Source of the DNA: Intestinimonas aquisgranensis
GTDB lineage: Bacteria > Bacillota > Clostridia > Oscillospirales > Oscillospiraceae
DNA: 64,000 nucleotides
Direction of reading: 5' to 3'
NCBI GenBank assembly: GCA_020687605.1
Contig: JAJEQY010000005.1
Location: forward strand, 1 to 64,000
A model generated the notes under the pieces. That model was given only the letters and a program-made list of their open reading frames with translations. It had not been told where the DNA came from and made no database searches. This document shows, piece by piece, positions 9,270-18,372 of the stretch. Each line of letters starts with the position of its first letter. Position 1 is the stretch's first letter. Both the position numbers and the translations under genes were made by a program.

Positions 9270-10730
9270 ATGTCGGCGAAGGCAAGTTTGGGGTCTAACT
9301 ACATCGCAAAGTTGATTCCTGTTATCATTGTCTACATCCTATTTAAATTTATTTTGCCCGCTCCAGAACCGATCGCATCAGTAGGTATGGAGATTCTAGG
9401 TATTTTCCTTATGGCATGCTATATGTGGGTTGCATTCGGTACCGGATGGCCCAGTGTTCTGGTATGTCTCCTGGTTGTCGTCTCCGGCTACTACTCCGCT
9501 ACAGAGGCATTGAAAAATTTCTTTGGCGATTGGATGTTTTCCTTTCTCATGGGATGCATGATGGTCGGTATCGCATTGCGCGAAACCGGCATTGCCAAGC
9601 GAATGGCCACTTGGTTTATTACCAGGAAATTTTGCCATGGCCGCCCCTGGCTCATCATCATTATGTTCTATGTGGCCATGTACATTCTCGGTTTGGGCAT
9701 GACATCATCCGGCACATGTACAATCTTCTGTATCCTCATGGCAGAGATTCTGACGACCTGCGGATATGTACCAAAAGATAAATTTTCACAGCTCATGTAC
9801 TGTGGGATTGCGTGGTTTACAATTTACGGGAACGGCATGACGGCCATCGGTCACGGAAACTTTATTACCGGTATGGGGTGGATCGAGGAGGCAACGGGCG
9901 TCAGCATCAGTATCGGACAGTCTTTTCTGATTTGCGCTGTCTGCGGACTCATCAACCTGATCCTGTTCGTGCTGCTTCTTAAATTTGTTTTCAAGGCAGA
10001 CGCCTCTAAGCTTGTCGCGCTTGACATCGAAGCATTGAAGGCCAGCATTCCCCCTATGAGCCGCCAGGAGCTCATCACCGCCATCTGCTTTGGACTCTGC
10101 ATTTTTATGTGGGTATGCAACGATCTCCTTGTTCCCTGGCTCCCCTTCCTGGCTCCTGTGGGTGCGTTCTGTAAAGGCCTGGGTTCCGGTGTTCCCATTC
10201 TGATGTGCGCCATTGCCCTTTGCATCATTCATGTTGATGGAAAGCCTATCATCGATTTCAATAAAACCTGCAAATCTCTGGCCTGGCAAAGCTGTATGAT
10301 GATCGCTGCCGTTCGCTTTTTGGGCACCCTCTTTTCTGCGGAGGATTTGGGGATTTCCGCTTGGCTCAACAACTTCTTCGGTCCCATGGTCAGTGGCCTG
10401 AGCCCCGCTTTGTTTATCTTTTCCTGTATCTTTGTAGTCGTCTTTGTCACAAACTTGGTGTCCAACAGTGTCGCGCTGGTTCTCTACAAAGTAGCCGCGC
10501 CTCTCATGGCACTGGTGCCCGGCGTAAACCCCGTCGCCCTTGGCATTTGTATGATATCCGCCGGACATGTGGCCTTTACCCTTCCGGCCTGCACAACCAC
10601 CACCGCATATGTGGTTGGCTTGGATTATGTGACTCCCGGCTTTATGATGAAGCACGGCCCCTTGCCCGCCGCGGTCTGCTGCGCAGTACTGTGCACCGTT
10701 GGATATGGTATTGGTTGTCTCCTCTTTTGA
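9270..10730 (+). CDS. SLC13/DASS-family carboxylate transporter
   Basis: A 486-residue polytopic membrane protein with about a dozen hydrophobic segments. It resembles divalent-anion:sodium symporters: a helix-breaking segment ILGLGMTSSGTCTIF in the first half and VTNLVSNSVALVLYK in the second correspond to the paired SNT-like substrate/sodium motifs. It likely imports a carboxylate processed by the upstream enzymes. The start at 9270 is supported by AAGGAGGAGG. A second, shorter SLC13-type carrier follows at 10869. Confidence 0.8.
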   Translation: MSAKASLGSNYIAKLIPVIIVYILFKFILPAPEPIASVGMEILGIFLMACYMWVAFGTGWPSVLVCLLVVVSGYYSATEALKNFFGDWMFSFLMGCMMVGIALRETGIAKRMATWFITRKFCHGRPWLIIIMFYVAMYILGLGMTSSGTCTIFCILMAEILTTCGYVPKDKFSQLMYCGIAWFTIYGNGMTAIGHGNFITGMGWIEEATGVSISIGQSFLICAVCGLINLILFVLLLKFVFKADASKLVALDIEALKASIPPMSRQELITAICFGLCIFMWVCNDLLVPWLPFLAPVGAFCKGLGSGVPILMCAIALCIIHVDGKPIIDFNKTCKSLAWQSCMMIAAVRFLGTLFSAEDLGISAWLNNFFGPMVSGLSPALFIFSCIFVVVFVTNLVSNSVALVLYKVAAPLMALVPGVNPVALGICMISAGHVAFTLPACTTTTAYVVGLDYVTPGFMMKHGPLPAAVCCAVLCTVGYGIGCLLF

Positions 10731-10771
10731 TTCTCTCCTTTCTTAGTTGCGCAAAGGAGCATTCCATCTGG

Positions 10772-10798
10772 ATGGACGACCGTACTCCGGTCGTCCAT
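10772..10798. other. Perfect 11-bp hairpin between the two carriers
   Basis: ATGGACGACCG (10772-10782) and its complement (10788-10798) form a tight hairpin just after the first carrier gene. It is not followed by a T run, so partial termination or RNA processing between the two transporter genes is the best guess. Confidence 0.4.
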
Positions 10799-10868
10799 TC
10801 AGACGAGAGTAGGTCTTATCCCGTTCAGTTTCCAAAGATATGGTATGGTTTGAGAAAGGAACGTGAAC

Positions 10869-12158
10869 ATGGAGCTTACAACCCCAATTATAGGCCTTGC
10901 CATTTTGCTTCTCACCATTATTTTATTTTTGACCGATTGGATTCCAAGCGCAACGGCAGCCGTTTTGGGCTGTGCGCTTTTTGTACTTACAGGGATATGT
11001 TCTGTATCAGAGGCGTTTTCCGGCTTTTCTGATTCTACTGTCATTCTCGTCTTTGGCATGATGGTAGTAGGTGATGCACTGTATAACTCTGGATTGGCCT
11101 ACGATATCGGCAATTTTGTGATCCGTACTGCAAGAGGGAGCGAAGTGCGTATTCTTCTGATCGTGGGGGCGGTTTCTGCCGTAATGTCTGCCTTTTTATC
11201 CAATGTGGCGGTCATTGCAATGGCCTTGGCAATCGTTAACAGCATTGTTCAAACCTCAAAAAATCTAAAACCCATGCATCTCTATCTCCCCGCCACTTTG
11301 GGCGCGATTTTCGGTGGAAGCGTCACATTGGTCGGCTCTACACCCCAACAAGCTGCTCAGGGCGTTCTGCAAGCCGCCACCGGACAAACTATGGGAGTTT
11401 TTGATTTTGTTTACGTTGGTATTCCTCTCGTTGTCATATACTTGGTTTACGTCACCACGATCGGTCCCAAACTGGCGCGGAAAATTTGGGGAGATCGAGC
11501 CGATTGCTGCCTGGATTCCATTGATTCTGGAAATTCAATGGAGCACCTTGTTATAAAAGGAAATCAGCGCAAAAAGATTACTATGAGTGTTATTTTTGTT
11601 GCTATGGTCTTCTTATATGCTTCTGAAATAATCCCGATTGCACTGACAGCCGCTTTATGTGCTCTGGCATGTATCGTTACTAGGTGTACCACCGAAAAGC
11701 GGCTCCTGAAGGAGCTTGATTTTCGCATTCTTATCCGTCTTGCAGGTTGTCTGGGACTCGCGGAAGGACTCTATGCCAGCGGTTGTTGTGACCTCATTGC
11801 CAGCAGTTTTATTAACCTTTTTGGCGCTCAAATGCATCCTATGGTACTGCTTGCAGCTTCTGTCTTCCTCGTTATTTTGATTAGCAATTTTATTTCAAAT
11901 TCCACGGCGGTCATGGTTGTTTTACCCTCTACACTGGCAATCGTCTCTATGCTTGGGTACAACGCTGTCAGTTATACGCTTGCAATTTCTTATGGCGCCA
12001 GCCTTGTGATCTGCACCCCTCTTGCAAGTGCGCAAATTGCCATGAGTCTAGCCGCGGGTTACCGTTTTTCTGATTATTTCAAGTATAATATTTTTCTGCA
12101 AATTTTAGTATATCTATTGATTCTGCTTCTCCTACCTGTCTTTTTCCCTCTCAGATGA
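10869..12158 (+). CDS. SLC13/CitT-ArsB superfamily permease
   Basis: A 429-residue integral membrane protein of the ion-transporter superfamily. Its motifs include FGMMVVGDALYNSGL, SAFLSNVAVIAMAL and LGAIFGGSVTLVGSTPQQ in the N-half, and ISNFISNSTAVMVVLPS in the C-half. It is distinct from the preceding carrier (shorter, different N-terminus). The ATG at 10869 was chosen over a GTG at 10863 because AAAGGA is then 8 bases away. Two carriers in one operon suggest uptake of substrate and export or exchange of product. Confidence 0.8.
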   Translation: MELTTPIIGLAILLLTIILFLTDWIPSATAAVLGCALFVLTGICSVSEAFSGFSDSTVILVFGMMVVGDALYNSGLAYDIGNFVIRTARGSEVRILLIVGAVSAVMSAFLSNVAVIAMALAIVNSIVQTSKNLKPMHLYLPATLGAIFGGSVTLVGSTPQQAAQGVLQAATGQTMGVFDFVYVGIPLVVIYLVYVTTIGPKLARKIWGDRADCCLDSIDSGNSMEHLVIKGNQRKKITMSVIFVAMVFLYASEIIPIALTAALCALACIVTRCTTEKRLLKELDFRILIRLAGCLGLAEGLYASGCCDLIASSFINLFGAQMHPMVLLAASVFLVILISNFISNSTAVMVVLPSTLAIVSMLGYNAVSYTLAISYGASLVICTPLASAQIAMSLAAGYRFSDYFKYNIFLQILVYLLILLLLPVFFPLR

Positions 12159-12858
12159 AGTCAAACGGATTGAGTCAATCTACCGCCGAACTGTGGCCCA
12201 ATTTGTTAGACAGTATGTCGGAGTCAATAGACGCCATGCTTACCGCTTAAGTTCTCTGATTAAAAAGTCATGTCTACCAACATTGGTTATTACAGATTTG
12301 GAGCCAGCAGAAAAAGAAGGTTATTACAAATTCGCAGGTCTCCAAAGAGGGAAAGGTCAAATCCGTGGGAACTACGCTATTACAAAGTGGCTTTTGAAGA
12401 TTTTCTTATATACACAAATTATGGCCTTTTCAAAAAGATAAAAGTCCCTGATCCCAGGAACCTAGTTGAACAAACGCACGATTAACTTAACTCTACTGAC
12501 ACATTTGAAACAGTCCATAGGACATCAAGGACACCCCACCTCTTTAATGTTGCTTATACGTGCACATTAAAAGTTTGGCTATAATTGCTTATAGGCAGGA
12601 CCACAAAACATTAAAAGCAAATGCTATGAAAAATAGTTGATTCAAAGATGATGAAATTCTTCTTTTGAAGTAAGTCAATATAAAGCCGCTGCAGAAGTTA
12701 TTGGACCACAGCGGCTCCAAAATATTTATTGAATTTCGCCGCCTAGTCCTCCATCTTTAATCCAGACCTCAGAGTGTTTTCTGGAAATCTGGATGGCTGC
12801 GCCGATACATAACCTTTAAGTCATTTTTCTTAACTTAACCATAGGCAAATAACCTCTT
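12159..12858. other. AT-rich gap without recognisable genes
   Basis: About 700 bases between the last carrier gene and the element remnant. Only short open frames are present, none with family resemblance or a good start. A hairpin (AAAGCCGCTG at 12682-12691 with CAGCGGCT at 12708-12715) lacks a T tract. It may be decayed element DNA, given what follows. Confidence 0.4.
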
Positions 12859-13080
12859 AATAAGGATCTAAAGAAATTCTATACCATTTCTGAAGTCTGC
12901 AAGCTGTTCGAGATGGAAAAGTCGGAGTTGAGGAAAAGATACGAGAAGTACGACATCCGTCCCCGGAGGAATGAGAGCAGCGAACATGGCTTCGCCAAAT
13001 ACGATGTGAGAAAGCTACACAACGCCATCTATCATGAAAATGCCGGTCAGCGTGCCCGGGAGGATGATCCGTGGGCGTGA
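12859..13080 (+). pseudogene. Remnant of the element small protein (copy of 29690-29935)
   Basis: From residue DLKKFYTISEV to the stop, this matches the 81-residue protein at 29690-29935 almost residue for residue. It even keeps the GTGA overlap with the next gene, but the first dozen codons and the ribosome site are gone (an in-frame TAA lies upstream). It marks the left edge of a collapsed relative of the element at 13.4-44.1 kb. Differences are scattered, including in third positions, so it is a diverged relative and not a recent duplication. Confidence 0.8.
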
Positions 13081-13297
13081 TTGATCTGCTGACAGTAGAA
13101 GAAGCCGCCGCGCTACTGAAGACTGGTCGTCAACAGATCCGGAAGATGATCCAGGGTTGTCTGATCACGGCGGACGCTACATCTGTGTGAACCTGCAAAA
13201 CTCTGACACCGTGGAATTCCGCATGTTCCGCGGGACACTGAAGACCAACACCCTCTTGGCCGCACTGGAACTGGTGGACCGGATCTGTGACGTGGCC
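13077..13297 (+). pseudogene. Fused remnants of HTH gene and amidoligase gene
   Basis: GTG at 13077 starts a copy of the HTH protein at 29932 (VIDLLTVEEAAALLK). After about 30 codons it jumps, within a shared ATC, to sequence matching 31097-31230 of the amidoligase gene (13164-13297, 134 bases each; NLQNSDTVEFRMFRGTLKTNT). About 1.1 kb of the intact order is missing at the junction. Neither reading frame can make a functional product. Confidence 0.8.
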
Positions 13298-13316
13298 TTC
13301 AGCGGCTGCTCACCCT
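13298..13316 (+). pseudogene. 19-base scrap of an integrase gene
   Basis: These 19 bases are identical to 43363-43381 inside the integrase gene of the intact element. They join directly to the element right end (from 13317, matching about 44034 onward). They show that the collapsed element once carried an integrase in the same place and was reduced by successive internal deletions. Confidence 0.65.
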
Positions 13317-13340
13317 AAGCAGTAATTTCGAATATACATT

Positions 13341-13384
13341 TCTATAAAAAACAGGTCGGAAATCGAAAGATTTCCGACCTGTTT
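13341..13384 (-). terminator. Copy of the tmRNA-proximal terminator hairpin
   Basis: A 16-bp perfect stem (13349-13364 with 13369-13384) with a GAAA loop and, on the minus strand, a following T run. It matches the hairpin at 44064-44106 beside ssrA, differing in the loop and a few flanking bases. Here it has no gene to terminate, because only a fragment of tmRNA was duplicated. Confidence 0.8.
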
Positions 13385-13385
13385 A

Positions 13386-13411
13386 TGGTGGAGGCGGGGG
13401 GAGTTGAACCC
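13386..13411. repeat. Attachment site copy (attL of the intact element)
   Basis: Twenty-six bases identical to the last 26 bases of ssrA (44108-44133), starting TGGTGGAGGCGG. To the right the sequence diverges at once from ssrA. To the left it continues to resemble the other copy for about 80 bases. This is the junction between the collapsed left element and the intact right element, formed by integration at the tmRNA 3' end. Confidence 0.85.
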
Positions 13412-13800
13412 TCGGAGCCCTTCTCCCCTCTCTTATCCTACGATTCCATCCGGCCTTGCGCCGCAACAGATTGCCGCTTTTGGAGTGTTTTCTTTTTCCT
13501 GTCTGATCCGGCCAATGCCTTTCAGTTTGGTGACCTTTTATCTACCAGAATATCTACCAGCCAAAGGGCAAGACATATAGGGAGTTTCCGACGGTAATCA
13601 TTCCGTGTATGCCTTTCTAAAGCATCAAGGGATTCCTCTGCCTTCCGGTCGATACATCTGGTTTGATATCTCTTTTTCTCCACAACGGATGGGGTATGGA
13701 CCTACAGTATTCTCCGTTTTTACCGGACTAGTTCACGGCGTCCTCTCAGGGCCTTTTCATGGGGGATTTGCCGGCAATGGAGGTTCTTATTTCACTGCCG
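13412..13800. other. Left end of the intact element, no gene recognised
   Basis: About 390 bases between the attachment copy and the first cargo gene. Short open frames here arise by reading through the tmRNA fragment and have no support. This should contain the element-end binding sites for integrase, but no clear repeats were recognised. Confidence 0.45.
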
Positions 13801-14718
13801 TCAGGTAGCCGTGCTGCAGGTAATATCCGGAAGTCCCTTTGGGGTGCAACACACGAGATAGTTCATCAGCTCCATGACCATGACGCACTCGTCAATGCCT
13901 GCCGCCTGTAGCGTTGGAATCAAATGCGGTGGAAAATCTACCTGTTCCCCCCCAAGACGCTTGGAATGAAACACAAAAATATGGGAAATAAAGGCGCGCA
14001 GTTCATTGCGGAGGGAGGGCGAGAGGCCAGCGTATTTGCTATTCCAAGTCTCCAGGAGAGCAAGGAACAAGCGGTTTTCCCGAAGCAGGCGCTGATAGGA
14101 TTCCAGGGCTTTCGATGTGGAACGATCCTCGCAGAGGCGCTTGAGATACATCTCCGCCTGCGCCTGCTTTTGCAGCAATTCCGGCAGAACGGCACACCCG
14201 TCAGCCTCCCCGCCGGAGAGATAATCCACCAGCTGGCGCATACCGTCGATGCCGCCGCGAAGCTCCTTTTCATGGTCCTGATAAAACAGCGTGATGGACA
14301 GCAGATAGCCCACGCCGATCCCAATGCAGACATAGGTTACGCGGTAGGCGGGATACAGGGGGTTTCCCAGCCACATCATGAAGACCAGAATGACTGGGGT
14401 GACAATCAGCAGGTCGCCGACACCCAGCTTCAGCAGATGATTCAAGGCCATGACCAAAACCGCGGCCAGCGCGGAGCCGATGGCAATGGTTTGCTGCTTG
14501 GAAAACAGGTCCAGATACAGCAGTCCCGCGTACACGGCCCAGCCCACCCCCACTCCGATGACCTGACCCAGAATTCGCCTCCACCAATATGCGTTACGTC
14601 CGCAAGCAGTGGCCCCATTCGATACCATCAGGATGATGCTGTATGTGATGGAAAAGGTGAGGGGAAACTGGAGTAGCTGTGAAATCACCACACCCACATA
14701 CATGGAAATACCTACCAA
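13801..14718 (-). CDS. Aromatic-acid exporter (ArAE/FUSC)-like membrane protein
   Basis: About 305 residues. The first 150 hold several hydrophobic helices with the FUSC-like pattern (ITYSIILMVSNGATACGRNAYWW, GDLLIVTPVILVFMMW). The rest is a soluble helical domain with conserved spacing of ArAE_1 proteins. A TTG at 14718 is favoured because GGAGG lies six bases before it. The longer frame to 14736 has no ribosome site. Family members export aromatic acids such as hydroxybenzoates, which hints that cluster B deals with an aromatic or other toxic acid. It is last in the order crotonase, MaoC, exporter. Confidence 0.7.
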   Translation of the reverse strand: MVGISMYVGVVISQLLQFPLTFSITYSIILMVSNGATACGRNAYWWRRILGQVIGVGVGWAVYAGLLYLDLFSKQQTIAIGSALAAVLVMALNHLLKLGVGDLLIVTPVILVFMMWLGNPLYPAYRVTYVCIGIGVGYLLSITLFYQDHEKELRGGIDGMRQLVDYLSGGEADGCAVLPELLQKQAQAEMYLKRLCEDRSTSKALESYQRLLRENRLFLALLETWNSKYAGLSPSLRNELRAFISHIFVFHSKRLGGEQVDFPPHLIPTLQAAGIDECVMVMELMNYLVCCTPKGLPDITCSTAT

Positions 14719-14908
14719 GAGAAGCCTCCAAGGCAATGTTCTATGTGTGAGAATGATAGGAATCCCTCCTAAATTGATCTCTCCGCTGTATGTAGTTACA
14801 AAATGTTGTCCCCCATAGCTGGATATATTTTAGACATTTTGCCCTCGAATTTCACTGGCCTTCCTCTTACAATAAATTTGTAGGGCACGGCGGGCGCAGG
14901 GCCGGCAT

Positions 14909-15838
14909 TCAGCCACTGGGGGCGCGGACGGCCAACTCCATGGTGGCCTCTCCGGAGATGACTTCGGCTCCGTGGTTGTTGCTGGCCTGGAGGGTAAGCT
15001 GAATTTGTTTTCCGTCTTCCGATACGCCCGTCACCTTCCCCGAGCAGGTGAGGCTGTCTCCGGGCAAGAGGGGAGCGCGGAACCTCACGTTGATCTGAGC
15101 GACACTGTAGCATTCTCCCAGCCATACGCGCAGGATCTTACCCTGCAAGGCCACGGAGAACATGCCGTGTGCGACCACGCTGGGAAAGCCCAGCTTCTGT
15201 GCGTCGGCGTCAAAGAGATGAATGGCGTTGTAATCCCAGGCGGCACCGGAATATTTGATTATATCCAGTCGGGTGACGGGCGGGAGGGTAACGGGAGTAA
15301 GGACGTCTCCCACAGCAAAGGCGCAGAGGACAGGCTGTGCGGGGACGGCTGCCTTTTCCGGAGGGGGCGGGTTTTGCTGCTGCCCCCGGGCGAGGAACAA
15401 ATACTCTTTGGTGATAGTGGTCATCTTGTTGATGCAGATGACTTCTCCGGCCCGGTCGTACACCGTCCGCTCGTGTTCCAGAAACACCATCCAGCCCTGT
15501 TTCCCCTGCTTTTCGTAGGCGTTTGCAAGCGTTTGCCCGCAGAACACCGTCTCACCTGCGTAAAGGGGGCGCCGGTATGAGATGCTCTGTCCGGCGTGAA
15601 TTCTCCCCTTCGGAGCAATCCAGATATGGGGGATTTCCGGATACCGCAGGGTAAAGCTATAGGTTGGAGGTGCGATAATCCCGCCATAAGGGGTGGAGGC
15701 GGCGTATTCTGGGTCATAGTAGAGCAGATCGGTTTCGCCGACCGCTTCGGCAAAGCGGCGGATTGATTCGGCGGTTATGATTTGCTCGATGCGGGGACCA
15801 GCTTGTCCGATATGGGGAAGATATTCATCCACATACAT
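14909..15838 (-). CDS. Two-domain MaoC-like (R)-hydratase/dehydratase
   Basis: A 309-residue double-hotdog protein. The N-terminal half resembles the MaoC_dehydrat_N (FAS1-type) domain. The C-terminal half has the hydratase-2 pattern with Asp, Asn and His (AAWDYNAIHLFDADA at about 222-236, then VVAHGMFS). It likely hydrates or dehydrates an enoyl/3-hydroxyacyl-CoA of R stereochemistry. A proline-rich linker (NPPPPEKAAVPAQP) joins the halves. It lies 50 bases after the crotonase and probably shares its transcript. Having both an S-type and an R-type hydratase in one operon would allow epimerisation of a 3-hydroxyacyl-CoA; this is inference. Confidence 0.85.
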   Translation of the reverse strand: MYVDEYLPHIGQAGPRIEQIITAESIRRFAEAVGETDLLYYDPEYAASTPYGGIIAPPTYSFTLRYPEIPHIWIAPKGRIHAGQSISYRRPLYAGETVFCGQTLANAYEKQGKQGWMVFLEHERTVYDRAGEVICINKMTTITKEYLFLARGQQQNPPPPEKAAVPAQPVLCAFAVGDVLTPVTLPPVTRLDIIKYSGAAWDYNAIHLFDADAQKLGFPSVVAHGMFSVALQGKILRVWLGECYSVAQINVRFRAPLLPGDSLTCSGKVTGVSEDGKQIQLTLQASNNHGAEVISGEATMELAVRAPSG

Positions 15839-15888
15839 TGCTGTAGCTCCTCTCTAAGTCCGACGGATGGCGAATGTGCAGACATTCC

Positions 15889-16668
15889 TTATTTGCCCTG
15901 GAAGCTGGCCAGCCTCTTTTCCAGAAAGGCCTGCACGCCCTCGTGCTTGTCCTGTGTGCCGCATGTGACGGCCAGGCTGAGGCATTCCATCCACAGCCCG
16001 GATTCAAGATCGGCGGACATGGACGCGTCCAATAGCTTTTTGCAAAGCTGGAAGGAGATCGGGCCTGCCGCCAGCATGCGCTTTGCCGTCTGTTTCGCGG
16101 CGCTCAGCAGGGTATCAAGGGGAACGCACTGGGATGCCAGGCCGATGGAGACGGCCTCCTGGGCCTTGATATTCTTGCCAGCGAGAATCATCTCCTTGGC
16201 GCGGCCCACCCCGATGAGTTTGGCCAGCCGTTGGGTTCCGCCGGCGCCGGGGAGAATTCCCAGTGTGACCTCCGGGAGGCCGAAGACGGCGTTTTCCGAG
16301 ACGATTCGGAGATCGCAGGCCGCTGCGATCTCGCAGCCGCCGCCGAAGGCGTAGCCGTTGACCGCGGCAATGACGGGTTTGCAGCAGAGCTCGATGGCCC
16401 GGGTCGCCAGGGGCGCCGGAGAGGAGAGGGTATTGGCGGGGGTCTTTTCCCGCAGGGCCGAAATATCTGCCCCGGCGATAAATGCCTTCTCCCCCGCGCC
16501 GGTGATGATCACAGCGTGCACGTCCGGACGCTCGTTCACCTGTGTGAAAAAGGTGAGCAGCTCATGCCACGCGGTAGCGTCCATGGCATTGAGCTTTTCC
16601 GGTCGGTTTGCTGTAAAAACGGCAATCCCATCTTCGTCTATGGATAAGAGAAAGTTGTTCAGTTCCAT
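15889..16668 (-). CDS. Enoyl-CoA hydratase (crotonase)
   Basis: A 259-residue canonical crotonase. It contains KAFIAGADISAL (oxyanion hole), GGGCEIAAACD with the first catalytic Glu, LPEVTLGILPGAGGTQRL with the second, and a C-terminal EGVQAFLEKRLASFQGK. It hydrates trans-2-enoyl-CoA. It is read leftward towards the MaoC-like gene and is divergent from the small membrane-protein gene at 16719. Confidence 0.92.
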   Translation of the reverse strand: MELNNFLLSIDEDGIAVFTANRPEKLNAMDATAWHELLTFFTQVNERPDVHAVIITGAGEKAFIAGADISALREKTPANTLSSPAPLATRAIELCCKPVIAAVNGYAFGGGCEIAAACDLRIVSENAVFGLPEVTLGILPGAGGTQRLAKLIGVGRAKEMILAGKNIKAQEAVSIGLASQCVPLDTLLSAAKQTAKRMLAAGPISFQLCKKLLDASMSADLESGLWMECLSLAVTCGTQDKHEGVQAFLEKRLASFQGK

Positions 16669-16718
16669 TCCTATGCACTTCCTTCAAATAATTTGTTTCT
16701 ATGGGAGGTTAGATCGCG

Positions 16719-17123
16719 ATGAAAAAATACACCACGGATGATCTGCGTGACAGCACAGGGAAAATTGACCGGAACTCACCCCAGGAGCGGAGAGATGTCA
16801 TAAAACGGTTTTGGATCTATACGCTGCTCGGCCTTCTGATGTTGGCGCTGGCCGTCCAGATGATGTTCAGGCAGATGAGGTGGGAGGCTCTATTTGCCGC
16901 GATCTTCGCAGTGGTCTTTCTCTATTGGGGACGGTTTGTGTACAGGTGTCTCAAATCCCCCGAGACCATTGTCTTCCTCTTAAAGGGGGAACAGACCTAT
17001 CACTATATGCCGGACTGCCTGGCCGGTACCCATGACATACAGATCCTGACCGAGAAAAAGGCGCTCCGAAAAGGCTATGTGCCCTGTATGAGCTGCAAAG
17101 ACAAGCTCGGTGAGAATACTTGA
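16719..17123 (+). CDS. Small two-helix membrane protein, unrecognised
   Basis: 134 residues with a charged N-terminus, two hydrophobic helices at about 31-49 and 55-72, and a soluble tail that ends with CMSCKDKLGENT. The ribosome site GGGAGGTTAG supports ATG at 16719. It is alone on the plus strand inside a minus-strand catabolic block, divergent from the crotonase and convergent with the acyl-CoA dehydrogenase. The function is unknown; the tail His and Cys residues could bind metal or haem but form no standard motif. Confidence 0.6.
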   Translation: MKKYTTDDLRDSTGKIDRNSPQERRDVIKRFWIYTLLGLLMLALAVQMMFRQMRWEALFAAIFAVVFLYWGRFVYRCLKSPETIVFLLKGEQTYHYMPDCLAGTHDIQILTEKKALRKGYVPCMSCKDKLGENT

Positions 17124-17133
17124 AGAAAAAGCT

Positions 17134-17170
17134 GCAAGGCTTGAGGCCCGTTATCGGCCTCAAGCCTTGC
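17134..17170. terminator. Bidirectional terminator, 15-bp stem
   Basis: GCAAGGCTTGAGGCC (17134-17148) pairs perfectly with 17156-17170. An A-rich sequence lies to the left (a T run on the minus strand) and CATTATTTTG to the right. It separates the convergent small membrane-protein gene and acyl-CoA dehydrogenase gene. It also ends the NMO-transferase-dehydrogenase operon before the crotonase operon. Confidence 0.85.
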
Positions 17171-17202
17171 CATTATTTTGGAGAAGCCTTTCCAATCGTC
17201 AT

Positions 17203-18351
17203 TTAATTTTTCACTTTATATTCCTTGAGAAGCTGTCCCCCGATGACGATGCGCTGAATCTGGTTGGTGCCTTCAAAGATCTGGTAGATCTTAGCATCTC
17301 GCATCAGCTTTTCCATGGGGTAATCCTTCATATAGCCGTAGCCTCCGTAGATCTGCAGGGCATCGGACACCACGCTTTGCAGGACGTCGGTGGCGTAGCA
17401 CTTTGCCATGGCGCCGAATTTGGTAATCCAGGGGGTGTGGTTGTCAACCTGCTCGGCGGCCAAAAACCCCATCTGGCGGGCGCTTTCGATCTTCATGGCC
17501 ATATCGGAGAGCAGGAACTGGATGGCCTGATTTTTGCAGATCGGTTTTCCGAAGGTCTTCCGGATCTGGGAGTATTCGATGGCGTATTCAAAGGCCGCCT
17601 GCGCGATGCCCACGGCTGAGGCCGCTGTGCTGGCGCGGCCCTGGTCCAGAGTCTGCATGGCCAGATAGAAGCCCTGCCCCTCTTCGCCTACCCGGTTTTT
17701 GACAGGGATGCGGACCTCATCAAAAATGACGTCTGTGGTGCTGGAAAGACGAATGCCCATTTTCTCCTCGTGCTTGCCGATGGAGATGCCGGGGGTGTCC
17801 CGGTCCACCAGGAACATTGTCAGCCCCTTGGCGCCCTGCTCCTTGTCCACCGTGGCGATGACGGTGTAAATATTGGCCAGAGCACCGTTTGTAATGAAGC
17901 ATTTCCTGCCGTTTAGAATGTACTCGTCGCCCACCCGCCTGGCCGTGGTCCGGGTGGCGGCCGCGTCAGAGCCGGCGTCCGGCTCCGTCAGGCAAAAGGC
18001 GGAAAAGCCGCCGCCGTTTACGATATCCGCAAAGTGTTGGCACTGCTCCTGCGTGCCGGCCAGAAGCAGGGGCTTCATTCCCAGACTGTTGGCGCCTATG
18101 GTCAGCGCAAAGCCGGCGTCGCCGCGGCTCATCTCTTCCCGAACCACGCAGGAGGTCACACGGCTCAGGCCGGGACCGCCGTATTCTGCCGGCATATCAA
18201 GGCAGTTGATCCCCATATCGCATACCTTTTTGTAAAGCTCCATGGGAAATTCCCCGGTCTTGTCACATTCCGCGGCCACAGGACGGATCTCCTTGTCTGC
18301 AAAATTCCGCATCATTGCTTTCAGTTCCAGTTGTTCCTCATTTAAAATCAT
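17203..18351 (-). CDS. Acyl-CoA dehydrogenase
   Basis: A 382-residue acyl-CoA dehydrogenase. The motifs include CLTEPDAGSDAAATRTTAR, LNGRKCFITNGALAN, and IFEGTNQIQRIVIGG with the catalytic Glu. It is third in the minus-strand operon FMN protein - CoA-transferase - dehydrogenase (21-base gap to the transferase). It likely reduces or oxidises the alpha-beta bond of the activated acid, with an ETF encoded elsewhere. Confidence 0.92.
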   Translation of the reverse strand: MILNEEQLELKAMMRNFADKEIRPVAAECDKTGEFPMELYKKVCDMGINCLDMPAEYGGPGLSRVTSCVVREEMSRGDAGFALTIGANSLGMKPLLLAGTQEQCQHFADIVNGGGFSAFCLTEPDAGSDAAATRTTARRVGDEYILNGRKCFITNGALANIYTVIATVDKEQGAKGLTMFLVDRDTPGISIGKHEEKMGIRLSSTTDVIFDEVRIPVKNRVGEEGQGFYLAMQTLDQGRASTAASAVGIAQAAFEYAIEYSQIRKTFGKPICKNQAIQFLLSDMAMKIESARQMGFLAAEQVDNHTPWITKFGAMAKCYATDVLQSVVSDALQIYGGYGYMKDYPMEKLMRDAKIYQIFEGTNQIQRIVIGGQLLKEYKVKN

Positions 18352-18372
18352 ATCTCAATACCTCCCATTTCC

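Noticed and set aside
13385..13597. Open frame beginning with VEAGGVEPSE
   Set aside because: It starts inside the duplicated tmRNA end and only reads through the attachment site.
14867..14879. TTACAATAAATTT also found at 45246-45258, considered as a dispersed repeat
   Set aside because: Thirteen AT-rich bases shared twice can arise by chance, and the flanks do not align.
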